Positions 26,639 through 35,920 of a stretch of DNA of 64,000 bases are shown piece after piece. The notes beneath the pieces were generated by a model. The model was given only the letters and a program-made list of their open reading frames with translations. It searched no databases and was not told where the DNA came from. The position numbers and the translations under genes are program-made. How positions within the stretch are numbered: the first letter of the stretch is position 1; each line of letters begins with the position of its first letter. Source of the DNA: Bacteroidia bacterium (lineage in GTDB: Bacteria > Bacteroidota > Ignavibacteria > SZUA-365); NCBI GenBank assembly GCA_027493955.1, contig JAOSJT010000001.1:1599131-1663130 (forward strand), written 5' to 3'.

Positions 26639-28531
26639 TTACTCCTCCAGCGTCGCCAGATTGCCGGGATCCTCGCCGAGTGCGCGGGCGCGGAGGACGC
26701 GGCGCATGATCTTGCCGCTGCGGGTTTTGGGGAGCGCATCCACGAAGTCGATTTTTTCCGGCTTGCCGATAGGCCCCATCTCATGCCCGACGTGTTTCTT
26801 GAGTTCGTCCTCGAGATGCTCGTGCCGGGCAATGCCGGTTTTGAGAATGACGAAGGCGTGAATGGCATTGCCCTTGATTTCGTGGGGCAGACCGATAGCC
26901 GCCGCCTCGGATACTGCGGGATGCGACACCAGCGCACTTTCGATTTCCGCTGTGCCAAGGCGGTAACCACTGACCTTGATCACATCGTCCACACGACCGA
27001 TCACCCAGTAATAGCCATCGACATCGCGGCGGGCGGAATCTCCCGTCATATACGCACCGGGGAAGCGCGTCCAGTACTGACTGACATAGCGCTCCGGATC
27101 CTTGTATATGGTGCGAAGCATGGCCGGCCAGGGATTTTTGATGATGAGATAGCCCTCTTCATCGGCCGCAACGGATTCACCCTGCTCGTTGACGATGTCC
27201 ATGTGCAAACCGGGAAATGGCTTACCTCCGGAGCCGGGTTTGAGGGGATCGCAAGGCAGCGGCGTGATCATGAACATGCCGGTTTCCGTCTGCCACCAGG
27301 TATCCATGACGGGACAGCGTCCGCCTCCAATGACGCGGTGATACCATTTCCACGCCTCGGGATTGATCGGTTCGCCCACGGAGCCGAGGAGACGCAGCGT
27401 GGACAAATCGTGCCTTTCCGCCCATGCGTCGCCGAAGCGCATGAGCCCGCGAATTGCCGTGGGGGCTGTGTACAGAATGTTGATGCCATAGCGTTCGATC
27501 ATCTGCCACCAGCGATTGGGATAGGGGAAGGTCGGCGCTCCTTCGTACATGAAGCTCGTCGCGCCATTCAGCAGCGGACCGTACACTATGTAGCTGTGAC
27601 CGGTGATCCATCCCGGATCGGCAGCGCACCAGTAGCGATCCTGGTCCTGAATGTCGAAGACGTATTTCAGCGTCGTGTAGGTGCCCACCATGTAGCCGCC
27701 ATGCGTATGAAGAATGGCCTTGGGTCTGCCGGTGGTGCCGGAAGTGTAGAGCATGAACAGCGGATCTTCCGCATCCACGATTTCGAGACTGCACGCGCTC
27801 GAGGCGATGGGTAGCTGCATGAGGTCGTGATACCAGAGATCGCGTCCCTGCTCCATATTCACCGGCTGACCGGTACGCCGCACGACCAGCACGCTCTGCA
27901 CGGTGGCTGCGCGTTGCAGGGCTTCATCGGCGATCTCTTTGAGCGGCACAATTTTTCCGCGCTGAAAGGCACCGTCGGCTACGATGAGCACTTTCGATTT
28001 GCTGTCCTCGAGCCGCTCGTGCAGTGCCTCGACGGAAAAGCCGCCGTACACGACCGAGTGCACCGCGCCGATGCGTGCGCAGGCGAGCATGCCGAGCACG
28101 AGTTCGGGGATGCGCCCCATGTACAGCGTGACGCGGTCGCCTTTTTCCACGCCAAAGCTCTTGAGGATGTTGGCGAACTTGCAGACTTCCCGTTTGAGGG
28201 CGAAATAGGAAAGCGAACGGAATTCACCGTCCTCCCCTTCCCAGATCAGCGCGAGCTTGTTGCGCCTGGCGGTGAGCACGTGGCGATCAACACAGTTGTA
28301 AACGATGTTGGTCTTCGCGCCGGTGAACCACTTATAAAACGGGGCATCCGAACCGTCCAGTACCTTTTCCCACGGAGCGAACCAGTGCAGTTCCGACGCA
28401 TGCCTCGCCCAGAAACCCTCGTAATCGCCCTCCGCTTCCGCGCTCAGCAGTGCACGTTCGCGCACATGCGGCTCTCCCAGATAGTCGAATGAGGGATAAA
28501 ACACTTCGCCAGAGAGACTCGCTTCGCTCAT
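26639..28531 (-). CDS. acs: Acetyl-CoA synthetase (acetate-CoA ligase, AMP-forming)
   Basis: The enzyme makes acetyl-CoA from acetate, ATP and CoA through an acetyl-adenylate. At 630 residues it has full family length. The P-loop-like A3 motif YTSGTTGRPK lies near 259-268, the A5 motif WWQTETG in the middle, GRVDDVIKVSGYRLG before the C-terminal domain, and the catalytic, acetylatable Lys in KTRSGKIMRR near 603-612. GGAG lies five bases before the ATG. The PTRSGKIMRR-type site suggests control by lysine acetylation, known for this family. It appears to be a single-gene unit. Confidence 0.95.
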   Translation of the reverse strand: MSEASLSGEVFYPSFDYLGEPHVRERALLSAEAEGDYEGFWARHASELHWFAPWEKVLDGSDAPFYKWFTGAKTNIVYNCVDRHVLTARRNKLALIWEGEDGEFRSLSYFALKREVCKFANILKSFGVEKGDRVTLYMGRIPELVLGMLACARIGAVHSVVYGGFSVEALHERLEDSKSKVLIVADGAFQRGKIVPLKEIADEALQRAATVQSVLVVRRTGQPVNMEQGRDLWYHDLMQLPIASSACSLEIVDAEDPLFMLYTSGTTGRPKAILHTHGGYMVGTYTTLKYVFDIQDQDRYWCAADPGWITGHSYIVYGPLLNGATSFMYEGAPTFPYPNRWWQMIERYGINILYTAPTAIRGLMRFGDAWAERHDLSTLRLLGSVGEPINPEAWKWYHRVIGGGRCPVMDTWWQTETGMFMITPLPCDPLKPGSGGKPFPGLHMDIVNEQGESVAADEEGYLIIKNPWPAMLRTIYKDPERYVSQYWTRFPGAYMTGDSARRDVDGYYWVIGRVDDVIKVSGYRLGTAEIESALVSHPAVSEAAAIGLPHEIKGNAIHAFVILKTGIARHEHLEDELKKHVGHEMGPIGKPEKIDFVDALPKTRSGKIMRRVLRARALGEDPGNLATLEE

Positions 28532-28555
28532 ATGCGCTCCATAGATGATATCGCC

Positions 28556-28571
28556 GAGGATGTATATCCTC
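28556..28571. promoter_or_regulatory. Short inverted repeat upstream of acs
   Basis: GAGGAT and ATCCTC flank GTAT, 25 bp before the acs start. Arms of six bases are short, so this could be chance; placement fits an operator. Confidence 0.25.
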
Positions 28572-28778
28572 TATTCTGCGGACAAATGGGGAAAAATGCA
28601 AGGGGGGCGTCGTGGTTCATCCGAAGTTCCAGTCCTTTGAGATCGTGCCTGCCCACGGTAGACTCCAAAGGAAACGAGCACGGCCGTTGTCCTCGTTCGC
28701 ATTAGTCAGTTCGTCCGTCCCTTCGCGAAAAGCACCCCGGCACTGCGCAGCATTTATCCCGACGAGATTTTTCGCATA

Positions 28779-28809
28779 TTTGCGACATGTTTGCGACAAT
28801 ATTTGCGAC
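28779..28809. repeat. Three helically phased TTTGCGAC direct repeats
   Basis: TTTGCGAC occurs at 28779, 28790 and 28802, spacing 11 and 12 bp, so the copies fall on one face of the helix. They lie just upstream of the gene remnant at 28852 and may be its old regulator site. Confidence 0.55.
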
Positions 28810-28851
28810 CTGTCCCTGTCGGAAATCTCGATCCAACCTTCTGGAAAAGCG

Positions 28852-29025
28852 ATGAGCGAATATCAGTACCATGGATTTCTTGCGGCGGATACTCCGCTGA
28901 ATGCGGAGAACATGGCATCGTTGCGCCGCATTTCGTCCAGCGCGCGTATCACTCTCTTCAGCTTTGCAAATAGCTATAGTTGCGGGAACGTGCCTGCTGG
29001 TGATCCGGCTGCGGGCACGGCGTGA
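28852..29025 (+). pseudogene. Remnant of a conserved hypothetical gene
   Basis: A 57-codon frame begins MSEYQYHGFLAADTPLNAEN and continues LRRISSSARIT and FANSYSCGN. This matches, from memory, the N-terminus of a widespread conserved family with the pattern 'Y-F-A-x-D-R-P-L-T, L-R-x-L-S-x-R-A-x-I-T-P-T-S-F-x-N-x-Y-x-W-G-D-F-x-G-D-P'. The match breaks at GNVPAGDPAAGTA and a stop follows; the several hundred residues of the usual protein are absent before the next gene. I therefore read it as a 5' fragment left by deletion. Confidence 0.45.
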
Positions 29026-29094
29026 GATTCACCATTGCCAGCATCATACCCGAAGCGGCTTCACAGCGTGTATCGTGCCGATTCTTCCCTCCGC

Positions 29095-30702
29095 TCATAA
29101 ATCAGCAGACATCAACAGCGCGATTTGGTGAATGTTGTAATCGTGATATGCATTGTTCGACTGATTTCGGACGAACGCGTATGCGAGCCCCAGCGAAAGC
29201 CCTTTACCATCGTTCCCGCGAAAGAGTGGATATAACGCCTGAAACTGCATCTGCAACCGCAAATCACGGCGCTGCGGCGCACCTGGCAATACGACGCCGA
29301 GCATGTCCGTCGCCGTGCGTGGATAGCGTTTATCGAGGAATTGAATAAGATTCGTCGTACGGATGTTGCCCGGCAAAGCGCCTTCGAGCTGCAGACGTAT
29401 TTCATGCGATTGATATCCGTAGTGGTCGTCGAAGATATCGTCTTCGGAGGTGCCGAACAACGCCTCCTCGCTGATGAAGCGGGCGTCGTTGGCGGGATTG
29501 CTCCGCCGGAGATACGAGAGCGAGATTTCTGCATTCGGAAGCACATCCCAGGCGACCCCCGCCGAGAGCACGTACTGCGTGGCGGACGGTGTGGAAAACT
29601 GCGAGATTACGGCCTTCGGTGTCTTGACACTCCCCTTGCCCTTTCCGGCCTTCTTGTCGTCAACCCAGGTAGTATCGCTGACTGTCTTGAGATAGGACTT
29701 GAAGCCCGCGTGCACTCCGGCGAACAACTCGACACCCCCACCGATCGGACGATTCAACAACAGTCCGCCGAGATTTTCGAAATGCGTGAACTGCTCGAGG
29801 TTCGGGTAGCGCTTATAGGCAAAGGTGTAATGCGGACGAAGCATGATTCCTGCGATCAGGTGCATGCGCAATCGTAGAAGTAAGGAGGCACGCTGATAAT
29901 CATAAAAATCCCACATCTCCTGATCGAAGCGTCCACCCATCTGCGGAATGATGAAGAGATAGGAGACAAGACTATCGCTGAACACCTCAGGTACGGCGGC
30001 TTCGATCGTGGTTGCTTCGGACCCTGCTGTCCATTCCGCTTCTCCATCTTCAGTTTCCTTTGTTACGGGATCATCGTCTGCGCCGCTACTTGCATAGTCA
30101 GATGCATCCGCGGACTCGTCATCATGTGCATCTTCGATATTTTCGGTACCTTCATCGTCCTCGGAATTTTCATCATTTTCCGAATCCTCGCCATCTTTCG
30201 AATCTTCGCTATCGTCATCGGAGTCCTCGTCGTCATAGGAATCTTTATGGGTATCCTCAACATTATCGGAATCTTCAACATCATCGGAATCTTCGCCGTC
30301 TTCGGTCCGAGCCTCAGTGGTGGCCTTGTAATCCGGCATGAAATCACCGCCGAACGCATCTGGAATCTGCGGTAGGGCGGTACCTTCCGCTGTCTCGTCG
30401 TCGTTACGATAATTCAGTTGTATCTGCGTGTATGCACCGATGGTGTGGACGTGATAGGTCCGCTCGTTGTAGGTGCGGAACAGTACGACGGCGCCGTAAT
30501 AAAATGCCTGCACGTAGGTATAGTCGCTCTGCGTATCGGTCGACAACGCCCCGAAGATGCTGTGATACATGTCCGCACGTTTTTCCCGGAAGGAGAAGCT
30601 GTTGTCGTCGTACATGCTCGATGTAAAAATTGAAACGCTCTGTGCCCCGGCATAGGTGGCGGGCAGCAGTATGAGCAATGCCAGGAGCAGCGTACGTTTC
30701 AT
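29095..30702 (-). CDS. Outer-membrane barrel with long acidic tract, in polysaccharide operon
   Basis: About 535 residues. The true start is the ATG at 30700-30702, which overlaps the upstream stop as ATGA and begins a clear signal peptide (MKRTLLLALLILLPATYAGA). Residues 22-110 form a first set of strands. Roughly residues 130-210 are almost purely Asp, Glu and Ser (for example EDSDDDSEDSKDGEDSEN). The rest is barrel-like (LLLRLRMHLIAGIMLRPHY; GLSLGLAYAFVRNQSNN), ending IALLMSADL. By position it takes the place of the PgaA export porin, but there is no TPR domain. The acidic tract could bind the cationic, partly deacetylated polymer or calcium; this is inference. Confidence 0.65.
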   Translation of the reverse strand: MKRTLLLALLILLPATYAGAQSVSIFTSSMYDDNSFSFREKRADMYHSIFGALSTDTQSDYTYVQAFYYGAVVLFRTYNERTYHVHTIGAYTQIQLNYRNDDETAEGTALPQIPDAFGGDFMPDYKATTEARTEDGEDSDDVEDSDNVEDTHKDSYDDEDSDDDSEDSKDGEDSENDENSEDDEGTENIEDAHDDESADASDYASSGADDDPVTKETEDGEAEWTAGSEATTIEAAVPEVFSDSLVSYLFIIPQMGGRFDQEMWDFYDYQRASLLLRLRMHLIAGIMLRPHYTFAYKRYPNLEQFTHFENLGGLLLNRPIGGGVELFAGVHAGFKSYLKTVSDTTWVDDKKAGKGKGSVKTPKAVISQFSTPSATQYVLSAGVAWDVLPNAEISLSYLRRSNPANDARFISEEALFGTSEDDIFDDHYGYQSHEIRLQLEGALPGNIRTTNLIQFLDKRYPRTATDMLGVVLPGAPQRRDLRLQMQFQALYPLFRGNDGKGLSLGLAYAFVRNQSNNAYHDYNIHQIALLMSADL

Positions 30703-31970
30703 TGGGCTTTGTCCTCCAGTGCGAAGCGTGTTGTCTTTGCCCACGACATCTGTTCCTTCCTGATCACGTCCTTGTAGAACGCCATACCCACGACGAGGAG
30801 CCAGAGCTGACAGTATGTCAGGTACATTACACCGATGAGGACAAAGGCCAGCGGCGTGTCTTCCCAGTCGTAGGAAAGTGCCAACATAATTTCGGCAAAA
30901 AACAGTACGATCGCCATCACCCACACCAGCGTATACGGACCCGGCAGTGGAACCGCGAGCACCCCGGTGACAGATAACAGGAACAGCACATCCGATATCA
31001 AAATCGCTACGAAGAAAATGTAGTAGAGTGCGATGGAATACAGCAATTCAAAGCGCAACCGTAAACCCCGGATGCTTTTGCGTTCGTTCAGGAACTTCTT
31101 CGAGACGTAGTTATTCCCGCGCACCCATCGCGTGCGCTGCCGCAGCCACACACTCCACGTTTCGGGCTCCTGCTCCCAGGTTACCGAGTACGGCAGGAAT
31201 TTAATTTTCCATCCGGCGATGTACATTCGGATGCTGAGCTCGGAATCCTCGGTAATTGCGCCCTCATCCCAGCCGTTCATTTCATCGAGCACTTCCCTGC
31301 GGACAAGGAAGTTGGTGCCGGGCAGCGTCGCGATTCGGAGCAGCTTCCAACGGCCTGCCTGGAGAATCGACTGAAAACTCAGCGTCTCGATGTTGATGAA
31401 GCGCGTGAGCAGTGTCCGCTTTTTATTTACAGTGCGGAATTTCCCGATCACTGCTCCGAGTTCCTTTTGCCGGAGAAGCTGCGCGGCCAGGTAGCGAAGG
31501 GCGTCGGGCTCAGGTGTATTGTCTGCATCGTACACGGCGATGTATGGATGCGACGCTTGCGTCAATCCAAGATTCAGTGCCCGGGACTTCCCCTGCCCGC
31601 CCTGTTCTGCCGGTACCTCGTAGCAGATAACGCGGGGATCACGGAGCGCTATGGAACGCACTATCTCGCCGGTGCGGTCGCTGCTCCCATCATTGATGAC
31701 AATGATTTCCAGTCGGTCGGCGGGATAGCGCAATGCGCACATAGCCTCAAGGGTGCGCTCGATCACCATCTCCTCGTTGTGCGCCGGTATGAGTATGGAC
31801 ACTGCCGGATAATCGTATTCCATGCCGTCAACCTCCCTCTGCTCACGAAGCGATGCGCTGTGATGGAAATATCCCGCCAAAGTAAGGACCAACTGCCATG
31901 CAATCATGAACCAGATGAGAATTACCGCAACGACGAACAATCCGCTGGCGATTTGCTGAACAAGGTCCAT
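30699..31970 (-). CDS. Processive family-2 glycosyltransferase (PgaC/IcaA-like)
   Basis: 423 residues, an inner-membrane polysaccharide synthase. An N-terminal membrane helix (LFVVAVILIWFMIAWQLVLT) leads into a GT2 domain with DGSSD (nucleotide binding), DADN (DxD metal site), TEDSE (catalytic base) and QRTRWVRG (Q-x-x-R-W, mark of processive synthases). Three or four C-terminal helices follow. Of the known synthases it is closest in layout to poly-beta-1,6-GlcNAc synthases rather than cellulose synthase, as no PilZ domain is present. Its start overlaps the deacetylase stop by one base (TAATG), and its stop overlaps the next start (ATGA). The donor sugar cannot be read from sequence. Confidence 0.88.
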   Translation of the reverse strand: MDLVQQIASGLFVVAVILIWFMIAWQLVLTLAGYFHHSASLREQREVDGMEYDYPAVSILIPAHNEEMVIERTLEAMCALRYPADRLEIIVINDGSSDRTGEIVRSIALRDPRVICYEVPAEQGGQGKSRALNLGLTQASHPYIAVYDADNTPEPDALRYLAAQLLRQKELGAVIGKFRTVNKKRTLLTRFINIETLSFQSILQAGRWKLLRIATLPGTNFLVRREVLDEMNGWDEGAITEDSELSIRMYIAGWKIKFLPYSVTWEQEPETWSVWLRQRTRWVRGNNYVSKKFLNERKSIRGLRLRFELLYSIALYYIFFVAILISDVLFLLSVTGVLAVPLPGPYTLVWVMAIVLFFAEIMLALSYDWEDTPLAFVLIGVMYLTYCQLWLLVVGMAFYKDVIRKEQMSWAKTTRFALEDKAQ

Positions 31971-34900
31971 TATGCCGTTCCTCGTGTTTCAGGATACATG
32001 GTCGTGCGCGCGTGACGCTTTCTCCGAAGGCGGACGAGCGCATACAGCAGGAGCAGGAAGAAGAGCGACACTCCGCCGAAGAGCACGATGATCGTCGACG
32101 ACCACAGACTCGTCACGTTGATGCTGTACGCGACCGTACCTGCCGTCACGACGCGTACCGTGTGCTTCCCGGCCGGCAGACGCAAGGAATAGCGCTCGAT
32201 GCCCTCACGTACACTCACCTCCACCCGCTTTCCATCGACCCAAATCTCAAGTGGCTCCTTGTTGATGGCAATGTAGCAACGTTCGTCACTTTCGTAGGCG
32301 AAGGAGATACTCCGTTCGCCCTCCTCGATCGCCAATACATTTCCGGTGCAGCTGATCAGCGTCGCATGCAAGGTGTTCGCGTCGAAAAGTCGTTCTCCTT
32401 TGTCACCGACAACAATTCTGTGCTCGCCTGCGGGAATCAGGAAACGCCCGTCGCCCGCGGCCGTGCGGACAGCACCGTCAACGAGGATGAATTTCTGTTG
32501 CTCACTCAACTGCAGCGTGAGGGAATGCGGGGATGATACGATGTACCCATCCTCGCTGCGTCGCACCGATGCTCGACCCGTGCTCGCGAACGCGAGCATC
32601 GGGAAGTCCTGCGGATTGATGCTCGATTCGGCATAGACAAGTGTACGATCCACTTCGCTGCTGGTGACGTGATACAGCATGAACGCTTCTATCCCGGACT
32701 GCATGAGTGTGGGAAACGGCGTGGGGGTGCTTTCATTGCGGAAAGAAAGAATATTGACATCGAGAGCGAAATCGTCGCCCAGTAATTTCCGGTAGGCCGC
32801 CGAGATGGCCCGATACCGACGCGGATCTTCGGACCATCGCGCCATGGGATCCTCGACGACGAGCGTAAAGTCGAATTCTTTACGCAATGCGATGATGCGC
32901 AACATGTCGACACCCTGGGAGCGCCGGAGATCGGGCGAACCAAGCTGATCAAGCATGGTCACCGACACGCCGAAGCCCGGTCGCGCGCGACGGATGTCTT
33001 CGGCGAGCGCGAGCAGCTTCCGATGCATTTCCACCACCACATCAACGCGGTAGTCTTCGAACAGCTTCCAGGCCGCAGAGTTGTTTTTCCAGTATTTTGG
33101 CGACGCGGGATCAAAGAGGGTGAGCGGATCGAAGCCGTACCGCTTTCGAAACTCAGCGCGCGCACTCGGATGCAGAGGCGCGAAGCTTCCCGGTTCTGCA
33201 GGACCGCGCACGTCGGACTCGAAATACACTTCCGCGATATTGACGCCATCAAAATCGTGTTGTGTGAGAAACTCCCGGTAGTGGCGCAGCATCACTGCGA
33301 CACATGCTTTGTCTGTCATTGCAAGAGGGTAGCGCCACGATGCACGATTATCCGTGCCTCTCGCGTTCCGCTCACGCCACTCGGGGTGCAATTCCCAGAA
33401 CTTGTGGCTGATCTGCGGCGGCTCGAGCCACGCGTGCACGAGAATACCGTTCTCATGGCAGAGCCGGATCAATCGCGCATAATCATAGGTGTACGTCCGG
33501 TAGTCGTGCCAACTCCCGACGTAGATCGCACGCACACCGTGCGTTGCCCAACGTCGCACAAGCGTCTCGATGGGGATCGCACTGCGGAATCCCGGATCGA
33601 AATACAGCTCCAGCGCGTCGCGACGGAATGCCGGGTGAAGATCCATCTGTCCGGCGATATACTGATTGAAATAGGGGAAACGGCTGTAACCGGCATCGCT
33701 GTAGGGATCGAAGCGGGTACCGAAATACAGCAACTTCCCTTTCCCGAATCGCCTGGCGATCACCACCGGAGCCTCTGTTTCACGATCCACGGCAAGCACG
33801 ATATCCTCCGACTGCACGTCGAACTTCTGAAATGGCGCAGGACGCTGCCAGAGCACCCGTTCCTCGGGATAGAGTCTCTCGCTGATTCCCGTCAACGTAC
33901 TGACGCCGCCGGTGTATTGTAGACCGAGTTCAAGCGCGAACTCCGTCTTTCCATCGAGAATCACATTCCCTCCATGGCGAACCCATTCAATAATGCTGCT
34001 GAACTGCGGATTCTCGAGGCGTTCCACCGCGGCGTAGGGTACGACGAGAAGGTTCCACCGGCTTGCGTCCATCCGTGCGCCTACATGGAGCGTGTCAACT
34101 TCCACTCCGAGTGTGCGCAAGGCAGAGATAAAACTCCGTTGATCCTGCATACCACCACCGGTGGCGAGGCTATCCCACAGCACGGCTGCCCGCATCACCT
34201 CGCGGGTGTCTTCGTCGCCGAATATGGCGTCGTACCACGAATGAAGAGTGCGCTTCACACGATCAACGAAACTGTCCTCGATGTGCCGGATCTCGGTCGT
34301 GGTTGCCAGGTACAGCTGCCCTTCCGTCAGTGTGATGGTTTTCTTGAATACGCCGGTTTTTCGCTCCGGCGAGACTACCGTTCGCTGCACTTCGCCATCG
34401 CGATCAAACCAGTATTCCCGCAGGTACTGATCGTTGAGTTCGATGGCGAAGCTGCCACCGCCAGTAATGATCACCTTATCCCGCAGGTGTACCTTGTTAC
34501 GCTGTTTTTGAAGATCGATGAACGTGTACCCGAGTTCCTTGATGCCTCTGACCAATCGGCGGAGATTCTCCAATGGCACAAAAGAATGGAAAAAGCACGA
34601 GGCGTACCCGTCTCGAAGTCCGAGGTTTACGCGCGCCGATGCGATCATATGTTCAACCCGGTCGCGTGCGACCGAAGGGTCGTGCGGATCGAACGGGACA
34701 TAGCCGAGATTTTCCGCATACAGCTTTTGATTGTGCATGTCACGATAGATCGTGTAGGGAAATATCTGTGTATGATCCGCGTTATTGATCGCGCAGCGCT
34801 GTTCCATTGCGGAGGAAAATATTCCGGCCACCGCATCGTACGTGATCATGGAGGCCGTGTAATGCGGGGTCTCCCACATGATGGGGTAGATGCCGTTACG

Positions 34901-35920
34901 TATACACTCCTCCAACGCATCGGTCACTTTGCCGCGCACATATTCAATCGTTTCGCCCTCAATGGGGCCACCACGAGAAATATCCCAGAACTCATAATCC
35001 GTCCCTGTGATGCCTTTGTATTGGTGCGTCGCACCGTGCATCACGACTGTCCCGCCCTTTCGCACCATGTACTGGATTGCATCCACCAGGTCGGGTTTGT
35101 CGGTCAGACTTATGCGGACCCCTTCCTCCGGATTCACATAGTAGGGCACGAGCCCCACGAGAAACGGTACGCCTTCATCGTGCAGTACATCGGCCACCTT
35201 GCGCAGACGCTCGGGATTCTCGAGGGGATGGACGTCTTCAATGCGTATCATCGCTCTATGCCTACGCGGATGATGTTCGCCGAATATGTCGTGCATGATA
35301 TCCGCGAAGAGAAGATAGCGGTCTTGCTCATCCGCGAGGGCGAAGGGAGAATCCGCCACATACCAGAACGCGCCGCTCCGGAGGATGTACGGCGTACTCC
35401 CCTTGCGCCGGGACTGCGCGGTGGCGATTTCGCGGCAGCGCGCCGGATTCGTAATTCGACAGAGCGTGAGGTTAGGCTCTGTTTTCGTGAATGCATCTTT
35501 TCCTCTTTGCACGCGCGTCCAACCCGCTGTAGTGTCCACGCGTTCCGGTACGAAACCGTAGCGCTTCGAAAGGTCCCGCACACGACCGAATGCTGTCATG
35601 CCCGTATGCAACCACACCGCGGTACGATTTCTATCAAACATATCCTTGATGAACACTGCGGGGGGCTCACAGCGCAGCGTATAACCGATAAAAAACACGA
35701 CGTCATAGGTATCCATTTCACCGACACGGTACTCCTCCACTGAACGCACGGTTGTCTGTGTCTTAAAATGTCCTGTCAGCTGAGCGAGCTGGAATGCATC
35801 ACCTCTTCCGAGATTTTCCTCAACATCCTTGCCCTCAAACAGAACGAGCACACGTTGCTGGGCGTGCACTCGTGGGAGCGCGAGCAACAGGAAGACCAAT
35901 AACAGATATCGCGGGCTCAT
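31970..35920 (-). CDS. PgaB-like polysaccharide deacetylase / glycoside hydrolase, membrane-anchored
   Basis: 1316 residues. A signal peptide (LLLVFLLLALPRVHAQ) is followed by a domain of unknown role (22-235), then a DUF2334/NodB-like deacetylase (about 240-490) with the metal motifs MIRIEDVHP and VMHGATHQY, then WETPHY. A ThuA/trimerisation-like segment is near 560-735. A TIM-barrel hydrolase domain follows (about 745-1075; RAIYVGSWHDYRTY, FDGVNIAEVYFESD), similar in order to PgaB, whose N-terminal half deacetylates and C-terminal half cleaves poly-GlcNAc. A beta domain and one membrane helix (IIVLFGGVSLFFLLLLYALV) with a basic tail end the protein, so it is anchored, unlike lipidated PgaB. 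It sits between a T9SS gene and the synthase with overlapping stops and starts. Confidence 0.78.
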   Translation of the reverse strand: MSPRYLLLVFLLLALPRVHAQQRVLVLFEGKDVEENLGRGDAFQLAQLTGHFKTQTTVRSVEEYRVGEMDTYDVVFFIGYTLRCEPPAVFIKDMFDRNRTAVWLHTGMTAFGRVRDLSKRYGFVPERVDTTAGWTRVQRGKDAFTKTEPNLTLCRITNPARCREIATAQSRRKGSTPYILRSGAFWYVADSPFALADEQDRYLLFADIMHDIFGEHHPRRHRAMIRIEDVHPLENPERLRKVADVLHDEGVPFLVGLVPYYVNPEEGVRISLTDKPDLVDAIQYMVRKGGTVVMHGATHQYKGITGTDYEFWDISRGGPIEGETIEYVRGKVTDALEECIRNGIYPIMWETPHYTASMITYDAVAGIFSSAMEQRCAINNADHTQIFPYTIYRDMHNQKLYAENLGYVPFDPHDPSVARDRVEHMIASARVNLGLRDGYASCFFHSFVPLENLRRLVRGIKELGYTFIDLQKQRNKVHLRDKVIITGGGSFAIELNDQYLREYWFDRDGEVQRTVVSPERKTGVFKKTITLTEGQLYLATTTEIRHIEDSFVDRVKRTLHSWYDAIFGDEDTREVMRAAVLWDSLATGGGMQDQRSFISALRTLGVEVDTLHVGARMDASRWNLLVVPYAAVERLENPQFSSIIEWVRHGGNVILDGKTEFALELGLQYTGGVSTLTGISERLYPEERVLWQRPAPFQKFDVQSEDIVLAVDRETEAPVVIARRFGKGKLLYFGTRFDPYSDAGYSRFPYFNQYIAGQMDLHPAFRRDALELYFDPGFRSAIPIETLVRRWATHGVRAIYVGSWHDYRTYTYDYARLIRLCHENGILVHAWLEPPQISHKFWELHPEWRERNARGTDNRASWRYPLAMTDKACVAVMLRHYREFLTQHDFDGVNIAEVYFESDVRGPAEPGSFAPLHPSARAEFRKRYGFDPLTLFDPASPKYWKNNSAAWKLFEDYRVDVVVEMHRKLLALAEDIRRARPGFGVSVTMLDQLGSPDLRRSQGVDMLRIIALRKEFDFTLVVEDPMARWSEDPRRYRAISAAYRKLLGDDFALDVNILSFRNESTPTPFPTLMQSGIEAFMLYHVTSSEVDRTLVYAESSINPQDFPMLAFASTGRASVRRSEDGYIVSSPHSLTLQLSEQQKFILVDGAVRTAAGDGRFLIPAGEHRIVVGDKGERLFDANTLHATLISCTGNVLAIEEGERSISFAYESDERCYIAINKEPLEIWVDGKRVEVSVREGIERYSLRLPAGKHTVRVVTAGTVAYSINVTSLWSSTIIVLFGGVSLFFLLLLYALVRLRRKRHARTTMYPETRGTA

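Noticed and set aside
26510-27814. 434-codon plus-strand open frame
   Set aside because: Antisense shadow of acs.
30124-30375. Very hydrophobic plus-strand frame that looks like a membrane protein
   Set aside because: It is the complement of the Asp/Glu/Ser codon tract, which necessarily reads as Ile/Phe/Leu/Val on the other strand.
33974-35743. 589-codon plus-strand open frame
   Set aside because: Antisense to the deacetylase/hydrolase gene, whose NodB motifs and signal peptide are convincing; long antisense frames are common at this G+C.
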